64,000 nucleotides of DNA from Siphonodentalium dalli (GCA_032622095.1 CP136063.1:278869426-278933425); one strand, 5' to 3'; positions 40,129 through 50,755 are shown, numbered from the stretch's first letter. The notes: generated from the letters alone by a model not told the origin. Made by a program: numbers and translations.

Positions 40129-40419
40129 TTAATTTTCTATTTTATTTTGATAATTACGAACAACAGCAATAACACATGGTGGAAATACGCGTAACAACTT
40201 CACATATACACTCTGATATATCATAAGTGTGCACCTCTTCACGGCTGATTCAAAGTCGCCAACAACACATTCAACATTGGGGCTAGTTGAAAGGATGGTC
40301 AGCAGATGTCGGAACGCCTTTTCGTAATCTTTCTTTCTGCGTGACGACATTATTACATATGCTAATGGAACCATCTTCATCTCCGTCCTTGGTTTTTCTG
40401 GCAATTTGGTCTCATCAAG
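40129..40419 (-). pseudogene. MULE transposase, central exon (truncated)
   Basis: On the minus strand an acceptor (CCCCCTTGCAG) at 40420-40421 precedes LDETKLPEKPRTEMKMV, then PLAYVIMSSRRKKDYEKAF, then ECVVGDFESAV. MULE transposases carry the same blocks: PLxxVLMS, KKDY and a VVxDFExA motif that holds a catalytic aspartate. The usual YIDGTF segment with the first aspartate, which should lie between LPE and PLAYV, is absent. After FESAV the frame stops matching and ends at a stop after QNKIEN, without the CxFHWxQA block. This is a degenerate, internally deleted transposase. The next exon upstream is at 40794-40930, joined in phase 0. Confidence 0.8.
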
Positions 40420-40793
40420 CTGCAAGGGGGAATGAAATGATTGCGTTAATAAGTATGCTATATGTATCGTGTCATGATGTTCGTGAATTATGTGCAGATT
40501 TCAGTAATATCTGTTCAAATATGTGTAAAATTGATTAATGCACAACATCCAAACGGCTCGATATCTATTACGCATTAGCCGCTGGCTCAATCGAATTTGT
40601 TAATCTATTTTCACGTACATTCACATCCACAGTCTTATGGGTAAGATGTACACACTATAGCCATGTACACAAGCTGTGAAGTTGGTTTAGATTACCGGAC
40701 TGTGCATACTTATGTAGAATGGTGTCGGATTTCGGTTAGTTTTGTTCGTATGTACAGACTAGCCTAAGATTTATGATGCTTACCCGAAATTTG

Positions 40794-40930
40794 AGATTAT
40801 TTGGTTCTTTGGGTCGAGTCTTCTCTCTGGCTCTATTAGTTGCTCGGATCAGATTTTCTATTTTGTCGTTGGACGACGTTGGAGCATTTGATGGAAGTTT
40901 CTCGTCGATATTTTCCTCTACATTGCCCTA
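40794..40930 (-). pseudogene. MULE transposase, upstream exon
   Basis: Minus-strand codons read IENLIRATNRARE and TRPKEPNNLKF, then a donor CGG|GTAAGC at 40793-40788. MULE proteins have a similar N-terminal stretch (ATNRxRxxxRPKDPxxLDF) just before the segment found in the next exon. An AG acceptor (GTCAGCTAG) lies at the upstream limit. It is in phase with the exon at 40419. It is recognisable only by reading through the intron. Confidence 0.7.
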
Positions 40931-41339
40931 GCTGACTTAAATTTCGGCGTTACATTCAATAATTAATCATCATGCCGAATGAAACTACCATGAACTGTGA
41001 GGCGAAACATTAGTTCGTGTGTTGCATGTCCGATATTATTATTTTTGGCCCGACAATTGGATGTTGGATAATCAGAACACCCAAACTTTAAAGACGCAAA
41101 TCATTGGGTTTTGATTTGCGGTGCAGTGGCCGATAAATCATTCAGATGGATCTATTTAATGATATGTGTACCTTTAAATATATTCAACAACCGACTTGTA
41201 TATTATCAATACATATTTTCACTCCTACGTGGTTATCCAATATGTTGCTTTATTTGTTGTATTGCTTGCAGTTGTGACCATTTTGACAGCCATTTCATGG
41301 CCACGATTGTATGATTTTCTGTGCGCGTCACTCTATTCG

Positions 41340-41600
41340 CTCCCGTACTATAATTTAACACAAACTGGTATAACGGCGTAATTCCGATGCCACAATATAT
41401 CGTTTAATGACTTGTTTCGAGAACTGATGTAGTATAGACAACCATGTTGGACGCAATCTTGGATAACAAAGTTTCCCCAAAGCGGATTTTTGATATGTTG
41501 TTCCTGAGGCTTTTCCGCGTCGAATGACACCAACATCAGCTTGTATCCAATTTATTCCGGGTTGATCTCCAAATTCTGCTTCAACGACCACACTACTTGT
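41340..41600 (-). pseudogene. Possible N-terminal MULE exon remnant
   Basis: Two overlapping minus-strand frames (62 and 78 codons) fall near the right end of the MULE, where an N-terminal zinc-finger (FLYWCH-like) exon is often found. Fragments such as YYISSRNKSLNDILWHRNY and RRGKASGTTYQK could be a broken version, but the fit is poor. It is listed because of its position only. Confidence 0.2.
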
Positions 41601-41938
41601 GAAAGATCAAGAAGTCTGTCACTCAAGGAAATCTCACATATGTCCACGTGCTCAACTGCAGATGGAAGGCTGGCATGAACCTCGAAGTATTAAGCCACAT
41701 ATAAGCCTTATACCAAAGGCATCAACATTCAAGTATACGTTACGTAATATAAACATCCGCAAAGCTATTTTTTTTTATAGATTTTAACAAACATGAAAGC
41801 TGATAAAATCAATGTGACTTTTTGACCAAAATTAGGTGGCATTTTGACTAAAAAATAGTGGCGTTTCGTCCAAAAATATGGCATTCTGACCAAATGAAAA
41901 TGTGGCGTTCTGACAGTGTGGCGTTTTGACCGGTTCCC

Positions 41939-42838
41939 AAGCGTGATATCACCCTTCCATCACCACAATTTTACTCGATTCAAACTTCAAAACGGGATTA
42001 CATCATGGACTTACTGTACAATGGATTTATATGTGATATGGCAAATGGTGATATCACCCTTCCATGACCACAATTTTACGCGATTCTAACTTCAAGACGG
42101 GATTACATCATGGATATATTGTACAGTGAATATATATGTGATACTGGCAAAGGATGATATCACCCTTCCATGACCACAATTGCAATTTTACGCGATTCAA
42201 ACTTCAAAACGGGATTGCATCATGGACTTACTGTACAATGGATTTGTGATATGGCAAAGGGTGACACTGATATCACCCTTCCATGACCACAATTTTACGC
42301 GCTTAAAACTTCAAAACGGGATTACATCATAGATATATTGTACAATGAATTTATATGTGAAATGGCAAAGGGTAATATCACCCTTCCATGATCACAATTT
42401 TACACGATTATAACTTCAAAACGGGATTACATCATGGATATATTGTACAAATGAATTTTTATGTGATACTGGCAAAGGATGATATCACCCTTCCATGACC
42501 ACAATTGCATTTTACGCGATTCAAACTTCAAAACGGGATTACATCATGGACTTACTGTACAATGGAAATATGTGATATGGCAAAGGGTGATATCACCCTT
42601 CCATGACCACTATTTTACGCGATTAAAACTTCAAAACGGGATTACATCATGGATATATTGTACAATGAATTTATATGTGACATAGCCAAGGGTGAAATCA
42701 CGCTTCCAACTCCACATTTTACGCGATATAATAGCCTGTTTAGCAAAATATTTAATTGTAATGTACGGCCTTTTATTTGTGATCTGGCTAAGGGTGAAAT
42801 CACTCTTACAAAACCACATTTTCACGCGATAGAATAAC
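41939..42838 (+). repeat. Tandem array of about 105-bp units with a GGGTGATATCACCC palindrome
   Basis: Units start at or near GTGATATCACCCTTCC around 41944, 42050, 42155, 42269, 42373, 42481, 42588, 42692 and 42797, so spacing is about 105-113 bp. Each has CCACAATTTTACGCGATT, CTTCAAAACGGGATTACATC and TTGTACAATGAATTTATATG. The 14-bp palindrome GGGTGATATCACCC is intact in several units and decays to GGGTGAAATCAC in the last two. The array began at 39694 before the MULE landed in it. Open frames across it are shadows. Confidence 0.93.
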
Positions 42839-43932
42839 ATTATTCCGACGTCTCTGTATAATAAAAGATTTAAAGTAAATAAGTGATCAAGGCAAGCTAT
42901 GTCTAAATTTAATGCGCACATATATGTAATCTTTGTTACAATTTCATGAATGATGTGGTATTCAGAATAAATTTTGACATGATTGTGTCGATCACGCTGC
43001 GAATTGATGAAAGAATGAATCTGCAATATAAATTGTGAAATACCTTTATTTCATATTCACATATGTGTTAACTTACCCTTGTTAAAATTTATAATTAGAA
43101 AGGGAATTTAAAAACTGAAATGATGTGGCGATCATGTTCTAACCCAAGCAAATATACCCCCACCAATCCCCCCCCCCCGTCACACGAACATCCCCTCCTA
43201 CCCGCCTTGGTCCCCCTGCATGCATGGCTACATTACTGTCCACAACATTAATATACCATTGCAAAAGATGCCTTAGTTTAGACAGAACATGCGAATACAA
43301 ACGTATTTGTATATACATAATCCGTCTAAATAGTGAATACTCGCCTCAGTTATTAGAGTTCTCATCTCTCATTCACACCCATGGAACACGTCTGGACAGT
43401 AGCTTTGTTCAGAGACAAACAAAGCAATCTCCGTCCGCCAGCTTGTGTTATCTGATACATATCTCACATATGCATGCTTGCTGGCATAGCATCGATGAGC
43501 ATGGACGCCGTGTGTGCGATCCTGGTAATAATTAAATTATGGACTAAGAATGAAACCCGGCGCCAGTTACAGAAATAAGCGAAATTAATGCAGGACATCT
43601 ATAAGTTATTCGGTATATGTACATCGCCGGGCCAACATTGAAATTCTCGATTTATTTAGTATGATACCTGATTTGGTATAACTGAATGTCTGCATACAGG
43701 GCGGTGCCGACAAAATCGTCAGGGACGTTTTGAATGTGTGTGTGGGGTGGTGGGTGGGGTGGTGCGGGCAGGGACAACGCTACAGTGGTATGTGGGGGGT
43801 GTGTGACACCGCCCACAATTTTTGCCTCAATTTTCAACATTTAGTGTTAAAGTGACATCAAATGTTTACCACATTGCTATAAATGTTCGCTGGCGACATA
43901 ATAGCTCTACTGACCTCCGGCACTGTTCCAAG
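42839..43932. other. No gene seen; C-run and G-rich block
   Basis: There is a C-run near 43168-43179. At 43744-43773 a G-rich block (GGGGTGGTGGGTGGGG then GGG, GGG) fits a G-quadruplex pattern. Open frames of about 60-100 codons lack domain resemblance. Confidence 0.5.
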
Positions 43933-44108
43933 AAAGGCGAATTTAATATGTATAAATTCATGCATAAACTCAGGGTCCTAAATTTATGCAACATTTATGC
44001 GAGATTTAAAAATATAAATGAGAGATTTATATTTTTGTATAAAGGCGAATTTAATATGTATAAATGCATGCATAAATTCAGGGTCCTAAATTTATGCAAC
44101 ATTTATAT
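43933..44108 (+). repeat. Direct repeat of about 68 bp, 108 bp apart
   Basis: AAAGGCGAATTTAATATG starts at 43933 and 44041. Both copies continue through CAGGGTCCTAAATTTATG and CAACATTTAT. AT-rich ATAAATGCATGCATAAAT-like inner palindromes recall the cluster at 38.9-39.3 kb. Confidence 0.88.
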
Positions 44109-44250
44109 CTTATAAATCTCGCTTATCATGCAGTGTCGGATTACTGACTTCAGCTGGGCAATGGATTCGTCTATAATCCCCGCTGAAGTCGGGTAGCCAC
44201 GTGGAGCTTTTTCTGGAATTCCGGGTAATGCTATCACGGTCCTTTTCAGG

Positions 44251-44847
44251 ACCCTCTGTTGGAGGTAACCCGGATGCTGGAACCCACCAGCAACCTACCA
44301 CCAGCGGAGGGGCTACTAAGAAGAATAGAAAGCGGAGAAGAAAGACACCAGTGCAGAAGGGACGCAGCGAGGATGGCCATGTGGAGAGAGATGCGATCTG
44401 AGAGACGCCCAGCTCCCTCATCCCACTTGGTTATCGAACGGGACCACCCTTCCATTGCCATCAGTTCGCCTTCAAGAATGCAGTTGGATTCACCACCACA
44501 ACCAGCTGGACATCCCGATGCCGAGGACACCACACCAATGACACCCCGGTATGTTGGCCGCGACGGGATAGAGGAGCTGATAATACCACACCCTGCACCT
44601 GCCGAAGAAGAGAGGTCAGCAGAAGAAGAATCTGCATTGTCTGAGAAACTGGCGGCAGCTGTCTCCGATGCAGCCGAGTACCGGAAAAAAAAGAAAATGG
44701 TACCAACAAAAGAAACAAAGAGAGCTTGAAATCAAACAACTGGCAGAGTCATTAGAGAGACAATTACAACAACAACAGTCAACAGCAACAACGCCACCCC
44801 CTTCTTCTGGAGAAAAGAATCCAAAGAAAAAAAGGAAAAAGAAGTAA
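44251..44847 (+). CDS. Unrecognised coding-like frame with a late frameshift; possible terminal exon or retroelement ORF
   Basis: After a good acceptor (TCACGGTCCTTTTCAG, ending 44250) a frame runs to 44729. It has no ATG near its start; its first clear Met falls in EVTRMLEPTS. Residues are polar and ordered: PPAEGLLRRIESGEER, MAMWREMRSERR, a Pro/Ser-rich linker, then an acidic-to-helical AEEESALSEKLAAAVSDA. In an A8 run at 44685-44692 the frame is lost. One base over, it continues as WYQQKKQRELEIKQLAESL, a Gln run and a Lys-rich tail (KKKRKKK) ending at 44847. The tail looks like a coiled coil plus nuclear-type basic end. AATAAA follows at about 44890. I do not recognise the family. It may be a gene exon with an assembly or polymerase slip in the A-run, or a decayed transposon ORF. 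Confidence 0.4.
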
Positions 44848-45120
44848 CCATAAAAAAAATTCTTTTCTTTTTATTGATTGATTTTTGTAATAAAGGCGAT
44901 AATATGAGGGGTTAAGGAAAGGGCCTTCGACCCTTTCGACAATCTCGGGGTTAGCCCCCTCAAATCACAATTGCATTGTGAATGTGATATTTGATGAGAT
45001 TGTCATCAGCAACGCAACCTATATCAATGTTTATCCATTGGCCCCATTCAACCAGATGTCACAGTAAGATCTGTTTATCTCAGCTTTCTACAGAAAAATA
45101 ATCCAGAATACTTTGGCAAG
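44848..45120. other. 3' flank of the frame above; no gene seen
   Basis: T-rich stretch, AATAAA at about 44890, then a hairpin-prone AAGGGCCTTCGACCCTTTCG. No open frame was identified. Confidence 0.45.
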
Positions 45121-45351
45121 ATGTAATCAAAAGTAATCAAAATGTAATCAAAAGTAATCAAAATGTAATCAAAATGTAATCAAAAGTAATCAAAATGTTA
45201 TTGAAATTACTCTCCAATTTTCAAAGTATTTGATTACAACTACAATACTTTGGCTCCTATGATTATTGATTACAAATACAATACATATACTTCAAAATGT
45301 GTAATCATTACAAATGCAAAACAAATACAGAATACGATTACCCCATCCCTT
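45121..45351 (-). mobile_element. hAT-like right terminus with subterminal GTAATCAAAA repeats (candidate)
   Basis: Seven or so copies of AATGTAATCAAAAGTAATC lie at 45122-45200, followed by more GATTACAAATACAATAC-type motifs. The tip is ATTACCCCATCCCTT at 45337-45351. Reverse-complemented, it reads AAGGGATGGGGTAAT, close to the tip at 37490. Dense short subterminal repeats next to such a tip are typical of hAT ends. Confidence 0.45.
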
Positions 45352-45359
45352 CTAGCAGT

Positions 45360-46484
45360 GGGCGGTAGGTATATCCTCCCCGGGCCCACACGGGGTATAG
45401 ATATATCGGACAATATATTTAACAGCCTTTTTGAGTCAGATATCTTATTCTGATTCAGATAGTAGGTTGACTTAGTTCGTTTCAAGGCGGGTACATAAAT
45501 ATGACAAATGCGATTCCGACCCCTTCCGATAAATGTCTTGGGTAACAAGGTGACAGCTTTGCGCCGAACAAACTTTTAGAATCATATTAGTGGTCGATAA
45601 AGCATTCTTAGTTTTCCACCAATACCCACGGTTACGAAGACCAATAGGAATCTCCTAAAATGGCGATAATTGCCTCAGGTCTGCTCAGGTCTGCTCAGTG
45701 ACTGCTGTCAATGAGGAACGGATTCCAACCAGAAGTGAATGCCTACCGTAATTAATGAACGTTTAGAGTCTGCTCACAGGTGGTATGACATTGTTTGCGA
45801 TATAATGATAGGTGTTATTGAACCGGATGGAATTTTTCAGAATGATTGTGGTTTGATGATAACTGTAGTTCAGCATGTGTAGCTAAGGACTCCGCCAATA
45901 TTGCACATATTATGACTGTGAGTAAGACTCCCACATTTCCCAATGAGAATACGACATTGGGAAGTTTCCATTTGACTGTTGATGCATGTACATATATTAC
46001 TCAAACATGTGTGTGTGTGAACTGTTCAGTGGTAAAGTTTGTGATCCACTGGTCAACATACATTATATGAACACTATATATGTGAAATTGAGAAGAAGAC
46101 ATTCAATGTGGATGTCATTTATAAGAGGTGAACACATATTCTCAAAGATGTAAAGCTGACACATTAATTACTGATTATCAAGATGTGTTTACCACAGGCC
46201 CCGGTGATTCTAGTAGACTTGGCCAAACAACAAACGAACACAGCCCCCCAACTGCGTATTAATGGGTACAATGATGAAGTTGATGAAACGTTATCGCAAA
46301 CTATTCAGTCTGAGATTGCCCAGCTACGTCAGAGTCCACGGTGTTCGCCAATAGTGTTAATGTGAACAAAAGATAGATCACTTCGTTTTTTAATTTTTAA
46401 TGTCAACTATAACACACAGAACAATTCACAGGCAATACCATTTAATCTTACCGTATTTATACTCTATCGGCGCAGTTATTGTCT
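45360..46484. other. No gene seen; small open frames only
   Basis: A 60-codon frame at 46183-46365 (PVILVDLAKQQTNTAPQL, then SEIAQLRQSP) has plausible codon use but no family match and no splice evidence. CAGGTCTGCT is repeated at 45680-45700. Nothing else was recognised. Confidence 0.45.
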
Positions 46485-46819
46485 TTGGGCCATTAACATG
46501 GATGACTCAAATTCTTTGCGAGTCCCTTCATGAAGCATTTGATACTGGTGAATTATCGATAACCCAAAAACAAGGACTTATTACTCTTCTTCCAAAAAAA
46601 GATAAGGAGAGACATCTTTTGAAGAACTGGCGTCCGATATCTCTGTTAAATATAACATATAAACTAGCGTCTTCTTGTATAGTTGAACGAATGAAAAATG
46701 TTCTACCCGATATAATCAGCCATGACCAAACTGGTTTCTTAAAAAATCGGTATATTGGAGACACCACTAGATTAATTTATGATATTATCCATAATAATAA
46801 TTATAGTGATACTTGTTTT

Positions 46820-46952
46820 AGGGGGTAGCAGGAAGACAGCCCGATAGGGCTAGGCTAACCCCCAGCAATATATACAGCATTTATATTATTATATGTTACT
46901 GTCATTGTATTATTCATGTGTATATTGTAAATAAATTATCCTATCCTATCCT
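46820..46952 (+). mobile_element. Short LINE/SINE 3' tail inserted in the L1-like RT
   Basis: A 133-bp block splits the reverse transcriptase between TGTTTT and AAGACA. Removing it restores the reading frame exactly. It starts GGGGGTAGCAGG, has a hairpin AGCCCGATAGGGCT, and ends in TCCTATCCTATCCTA. A short microsatellite tail and no clear target duplication fit a CR1-type 3' end. The source family is unknown. Confidence 0.75.
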
Positions 46953-48585
46953 AAGACAAAATTAACTGATAAACCTGGTCTTCTGCTCCTGCTAGATTTT
47001 GAGAAGGCATTTGACTCAGTATCATGGAAATTTATAAATAAATGTCTTGACCTTTTTAACTTTGGTGATGACATACAAAAATGGATTTATACTTTCTACA
47101 CAAATATCAACTCATCTATTCTGATAAATGGACATATATCCCAGAGCTTTCAACTAAACCGTGGCTGTCGGCAGGGTGACCCAATTTCGCCTTATATTTT
47201 TCTGATATGCGTAGAAATCTTAGCTATCATGATCAAATCTAATAAACGCATCAAAGGTATTAACCTCGGCAACGTTGAATACAAAATCACACAGTATGCA
47301 GACGAGACAACTCTCATCTTAGACGGTAGAGTAGAAAGTCTAAGGGAAGTATACAAGGTATTAACACTATTCGCCAATTAACCCTATCAAGTGTCAGGCG
47401 TCGTGGATAGGTTCTTATACTGGGCGTAGAGATGGCATTTGCTCAGATCTTGGTATCGGATTTGATAGCTCATTTGATGTTTTAGGGATTCGTTTTGATA
47501 CTCACCTTGACAAAATGAAAATCAACTACGATACAAAACTTGCTGATGTGAAACGACTGATTGAGGCATGGAAACAACGATTACTGACACCCATTGGTCG
47601 AATAACTGTAATAAAATCACTTATACTCCCAAAATTAACACACCTTTTCGTGTCACTTCCAAATCCCGATAAAACATTTATGAAAAAATTGGACACTATG
47701 CTTTATAATTTTCTATGGAATTCAAAACGCTATCGAGTGAAACGCAAAGTTGTATGCCAAGATTACAAAAACAGTAACTTGAAAATGGTTAATGTCAATA
47801 ATTTTATGCTGTCAATGAAAATAACTTGGGTGAGACGCCTCACAACAAAGAGCGCCAAATGGATGTCCCTCACAGATATTCCATTATGCGAAGACCCCAT
47901 GTTCCTTACATATGAGCATGGCTATTTAGAGAAACAACAAAGACATTAACATATATCCACATGTACGTTGTAGAATAATCCAAATATAAAACAATATGGA
48001 AAGGTAATAAACTTCACTTCTTGACGCGAAAAAGGGATTATGTATATAAACGACATGTTAGACAGTAAAGGTTCTTTTCTTTCACAAGAAGCCATATATA
48101 GGACATTTAATATACGCACAGACTTCATCACACTATACAGCATCAGATAAAATTAAGTGAAAAAACTTGGCAACAGGTAACTCGAGTTTCTTACCCCATT
48201 CTACCCAGTAACTTCAGCACTTTGCTTAAAAATTAGCGGGGAGGACAAGATTTTTACAAAGCTTTGAACGATACTCAAATGGTGACTAAAGCGCGCACAA
48301 AATGGCAATCACAGTTTCCTGACATGGGAAGTGCATTATTTACATATGATAAACTACCCTTTCTTGCGACGCCTGACACCAAGCTACAATGGTTACAATT
48401 CCGAATAAATTCTAGAATACTATCAACTGATAACTTTCTACACATTTCTAATATAAGAGAAGATGACAAATGTGATAGGTGTAAAAGTGAAAAGGAAGAT
48501 ATCAACCACATTTTTTGGGATTGTTGTCATGTTCAGACATTTATTAGAGATATCTGTAATTGGGGAAAAAATAATGATATATAGA

Positions 48586-48742
48586 GGATATCCACACTTT
48601 GTCAGTGGATATGGGTTATATCTCATGAGTGATGACAAAACATTGAATTTCCATGAGTGGCTTTAGCCACGAGTGGAAATTCAAATGTTTTGTCATCATG
48701 AATGAGATTTAACCCATATCCACTGAAAAAGTGTGGATATTC
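48586..48742. mobile_element. Foldback element of about 156 bp inside the L1-like LINE
   Basis: A long imperfect palindrome: GGATATCCACACTTTGTCAG and CCATATCCACTG...GTGTGGATAT pair, as do GATGACAAAACATT and AATGTTTTGTCATC. The centre is GAGTGGCTTTAGCCACGAG. It follows the codon block KNNDI of the LINE and belongs to the roughly 500-bp insertion before the LINE C-terminus resumes at about 49.1 kb. Confidence 0.85.
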
Positions 48743-48931
48743 TGTTTATTATATACTTTAGTTACTTGTCTATGGCTCCCAATGAATGTCAATATATCAG
48801 AAATTTCAAGCTGACACATTACGCCCAAAATATAGTCCCATATTTAAAACACTCAAAAAGGATAGATTTTGTCTTTATTATATACTTTCGTTACTTGCTG
48901 ATGGCCCCCAATGAATGTCAGTACATGATGT
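48741..48931 (+). repeat. Direct repeat of about 60 bp
   Basis: TTTATTATATACTTTAGTTACTTG with GGCTCCCAATGAATGTCA at 48743-48793 recurs in slightly changed form at 48874-48924. The two copies flank about 70 bp. It lies inside the LINE insertion. Confidence 0.8.
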
Positions 48932-48999
48932 GTGTAGGAAATAATTCGCTATGGAGTATAACCTGACTACACACATGAGGATCCATACGGCGCAATAAT

Positions 49000-49052
49000 A
49001 CCAGTGAAATATCGATATCTCACTAGTGGGATATCACTTATATCTCACTGCT
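49000..49052. repeat. Imperfect palindrome of about 50 bp
   Basis: CCAGTGAAATATCGATATC pairs with GGGATATCACTTATATCTCACTG around ACTAGT. It may be the right part of a foldback element whose left part lies at 48586. Confidence 0.65.
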
Positions 49053-49722
49053 AAAACCTTATAATTCATGGGCAAGTATATACTAAAAATCTCTATCCCA
49101 CAAATATGACGATGATTCTTGGCACACCACACATTAGTAAAAACTATACTACAAACTTACTGTGCCTCCTAATTAAACAATATATATATCGGTCTAAATT
49201 TAAACCAATCGTTTTGTCTGTTAATGTTTTCCTCAAAGAGTTGACATATAGATACAATTGCGAAAAATATACAGCACGATGTCAATCGAAACTTTCAGAA
49301 TTCTTGAAAAACTGGTTCCTTATAGAAAAAGCTTTAAACAAACAAAAATCGACAAAGTTACCTTAATTTTTAGACTGCTAACGATTATCACCCAATCAGT
49401 TAAAACAAATACTATCTACCACCATCTCCATAATACCATCTTTGTTGAGAGTTGAGTTTAGCCGAATCATCCGACGTATTTATAATACATTACTTTTTAC
49501 TATACATATGTATATATTTATTTATTATATAAAAGTTATACCACTGGTGAGCGAATGCTGTGAGCCAAGAGAGAGCGTGCAGTAAGAAAGATATATGTGT
49601 GAACGCGAGGAATGTCATACATTGTATACACATATAAATTCCATTGACCATTTTGTATATGACATTTCTCACTGTGATTGATTCTTCAATAAAAAAACAA
49701 AAACAAAAAAAACAAAAAAAAT

Positions 49723-50611
49723 GGATTACTCTGATAATATGAAGATGGCCGTTTCAACAAGAACATGTTTGTACCACAATGAAATATGTACAACTGTCGT
49801 TGAGCGGAAGGATGGCTTAGTTGATTTCATAGTAAGAGTAAACTTATTTGAAATAGTCATAAACAGGAAGCTGACCCAGATATAGGTATGATATTACCAA
49901 CATTGAAGTCACCGGTTTAGTGGTAGTCCACTATTTGCCGATGTGGTTGTTCAACAGTGGGTTATGGACATTATGGAACAGGTTAGAAGGTATTCATTAT
50001 ATAAGTTATCCAAATTAGTTTATTACCAATAAATACTCACTCCAATACCAATCACGATATCATATTTGCCGTCAAGTCCTACAATAACGGTTTTATTGGC
50101 AGTTTGGAGGTGAGCGAGTGTGGTTTAATATAATTGTGATGATTCCTAATTGAAATTAGAATCCCCCAACAATTGTTGTCACGAATGTATAAACACTTAG
50201 TATTTCCACGTGTATCCAGCATGGTGCCATATAACATTTGCATGTCTATTTGCATGGATAAAACATGATTACCGATTCGTAAATAAGTATAATGCATGTA
50301 CCCGCACGTCATCTATAAACAAACATATACCGTATTCTTGTTGATGGCGATACTTTTCATCGACTTCTATTCTGAAACCAATTGGTCCTAACTGATTGCA
50401 CATGGAGCCGCGACCTTACGTGCCCCTCACAATGGCATGCGCGCATGTCTGTACTCTTTCTGAAGTCAGCTAAATTTTGCCAGCCGCCAAATATTCCTGG
50501 CGGTGAAAAATAACAGATTTCATTAATCGAAATCTATTAATTCTGATCTTTGATGGGTTGGTTCCTTGACTTATTTCAAATATATTTTACCCCCGAAGCC
50601 GAAGAAATATA
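49723..50611. other. No gene seen
   Basis: AT-rich sequence after the LINE tail. The 77-codon minus-strand frame at 50079-50312 has no recognisable features. Confidence 0.5.
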
Positions 50612-50755
50612 GAATACACCCATAGTAGCCGAGAATACCAAATTTTCACCACGAGTGGAATTGTGGTATTAACCACGAGCCTTTTGGCGAGTGGTTAAAA
50701 CCACAATACCACGAGTGGTGAAAATTTTGTACTCTCGGGTACTATGCGTGTATTT
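50612..50755. mobile_element. Foldback MITE of about 144 bp
   Basis: GAATACACCCATAGTAGCCG pairs with CGGGTACTATGCGTGTATTT. AATTTTCACCACGAGTGG pairs with CCACGAGTGGTGAAAATTTT. The centre is ACCACGAGCCTTTTGGCGAGTGGT. There is no coding capacity. It shares the CCACGAGTGG core with the foldback at 48.6 kb, so the two may be related families. Confidence 0.85.

Larger units (their letters stand above)
39807..41938 (-). mobile_element. MULE (Mutator-like) DNA transposon, 2132 bp, with 8-bp target duplication
   Basis: The ends are inverted repeats about 130-150 bp long, built of repeated GTCAAAACGCCAC-type blocks (left 39807-39965, right 41815-41938). Tips read GGGGTACTAGTCATAACGCC and GGGAACCGGTCAAAACGCC. 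The direct repeat AAGCGTGA flanks it at 39799-39806 and 41939-41946. With one mismatch a 9-bp duplication is possible, the MULE norm. It sits inside one unit of a tandem array, so the empty site can be reconstructed. The interior encodes a broken MULE transposase on the minus strand. Length and missing catalytic region indicate it cannot move on its own. Confidence 0.88.
46485..49722 (+). pseudogene. L1/Tx1-like LINE ORF2, 5'-truncated and shattered, with A-rich tail
   Basis: Pieces in order: 46485-46819 (GELSITQKQGLITLLPKKDK, NWRPISLLN, DQTGFLKNRYIG: start of the reverse transcriptase); 46953-47381 (LLLLDFEKAFDSVSW, GCRQGDPISPYIF, and YADE at 47295-47306, where YADD is expected); 47380-47949 (FDVLGIRF, LTPIGRITVIKSLILPKLTH, FLWNSKR); about 48040-48150 (NDMLDSKGSFLS); 48264-48584 (LQWLQFRINSRILSTDNF, CDRCKSEKEDINHIFWDCC); and 49106-49366 (LLIKQYIYRSKF, the C-terminus). 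The last part is followed by a 3' tail with AATAAA and an A-rich run at 49689-49722. The endonuclease is missing. Frameshifts, stops and two nested insertions break it. The loss of the second catalytic Asp alone would inactivate it. Confidence 0.9.

Noticed and set aside
42631-43026. 131-codon minus-strand ORF
   Set aside because: It overlaps the end of the 105-bp tandem array, and its repeated peptide (KMWFCKSDFTLSQ / KMWSWKRDFTLGY) is just the repeat translated.
44110-44533. Minus-strand ORFs of 95-103 codons
   Set aside because: They are shadows opposite the better-supported plus-strand frame at 44251-44847.
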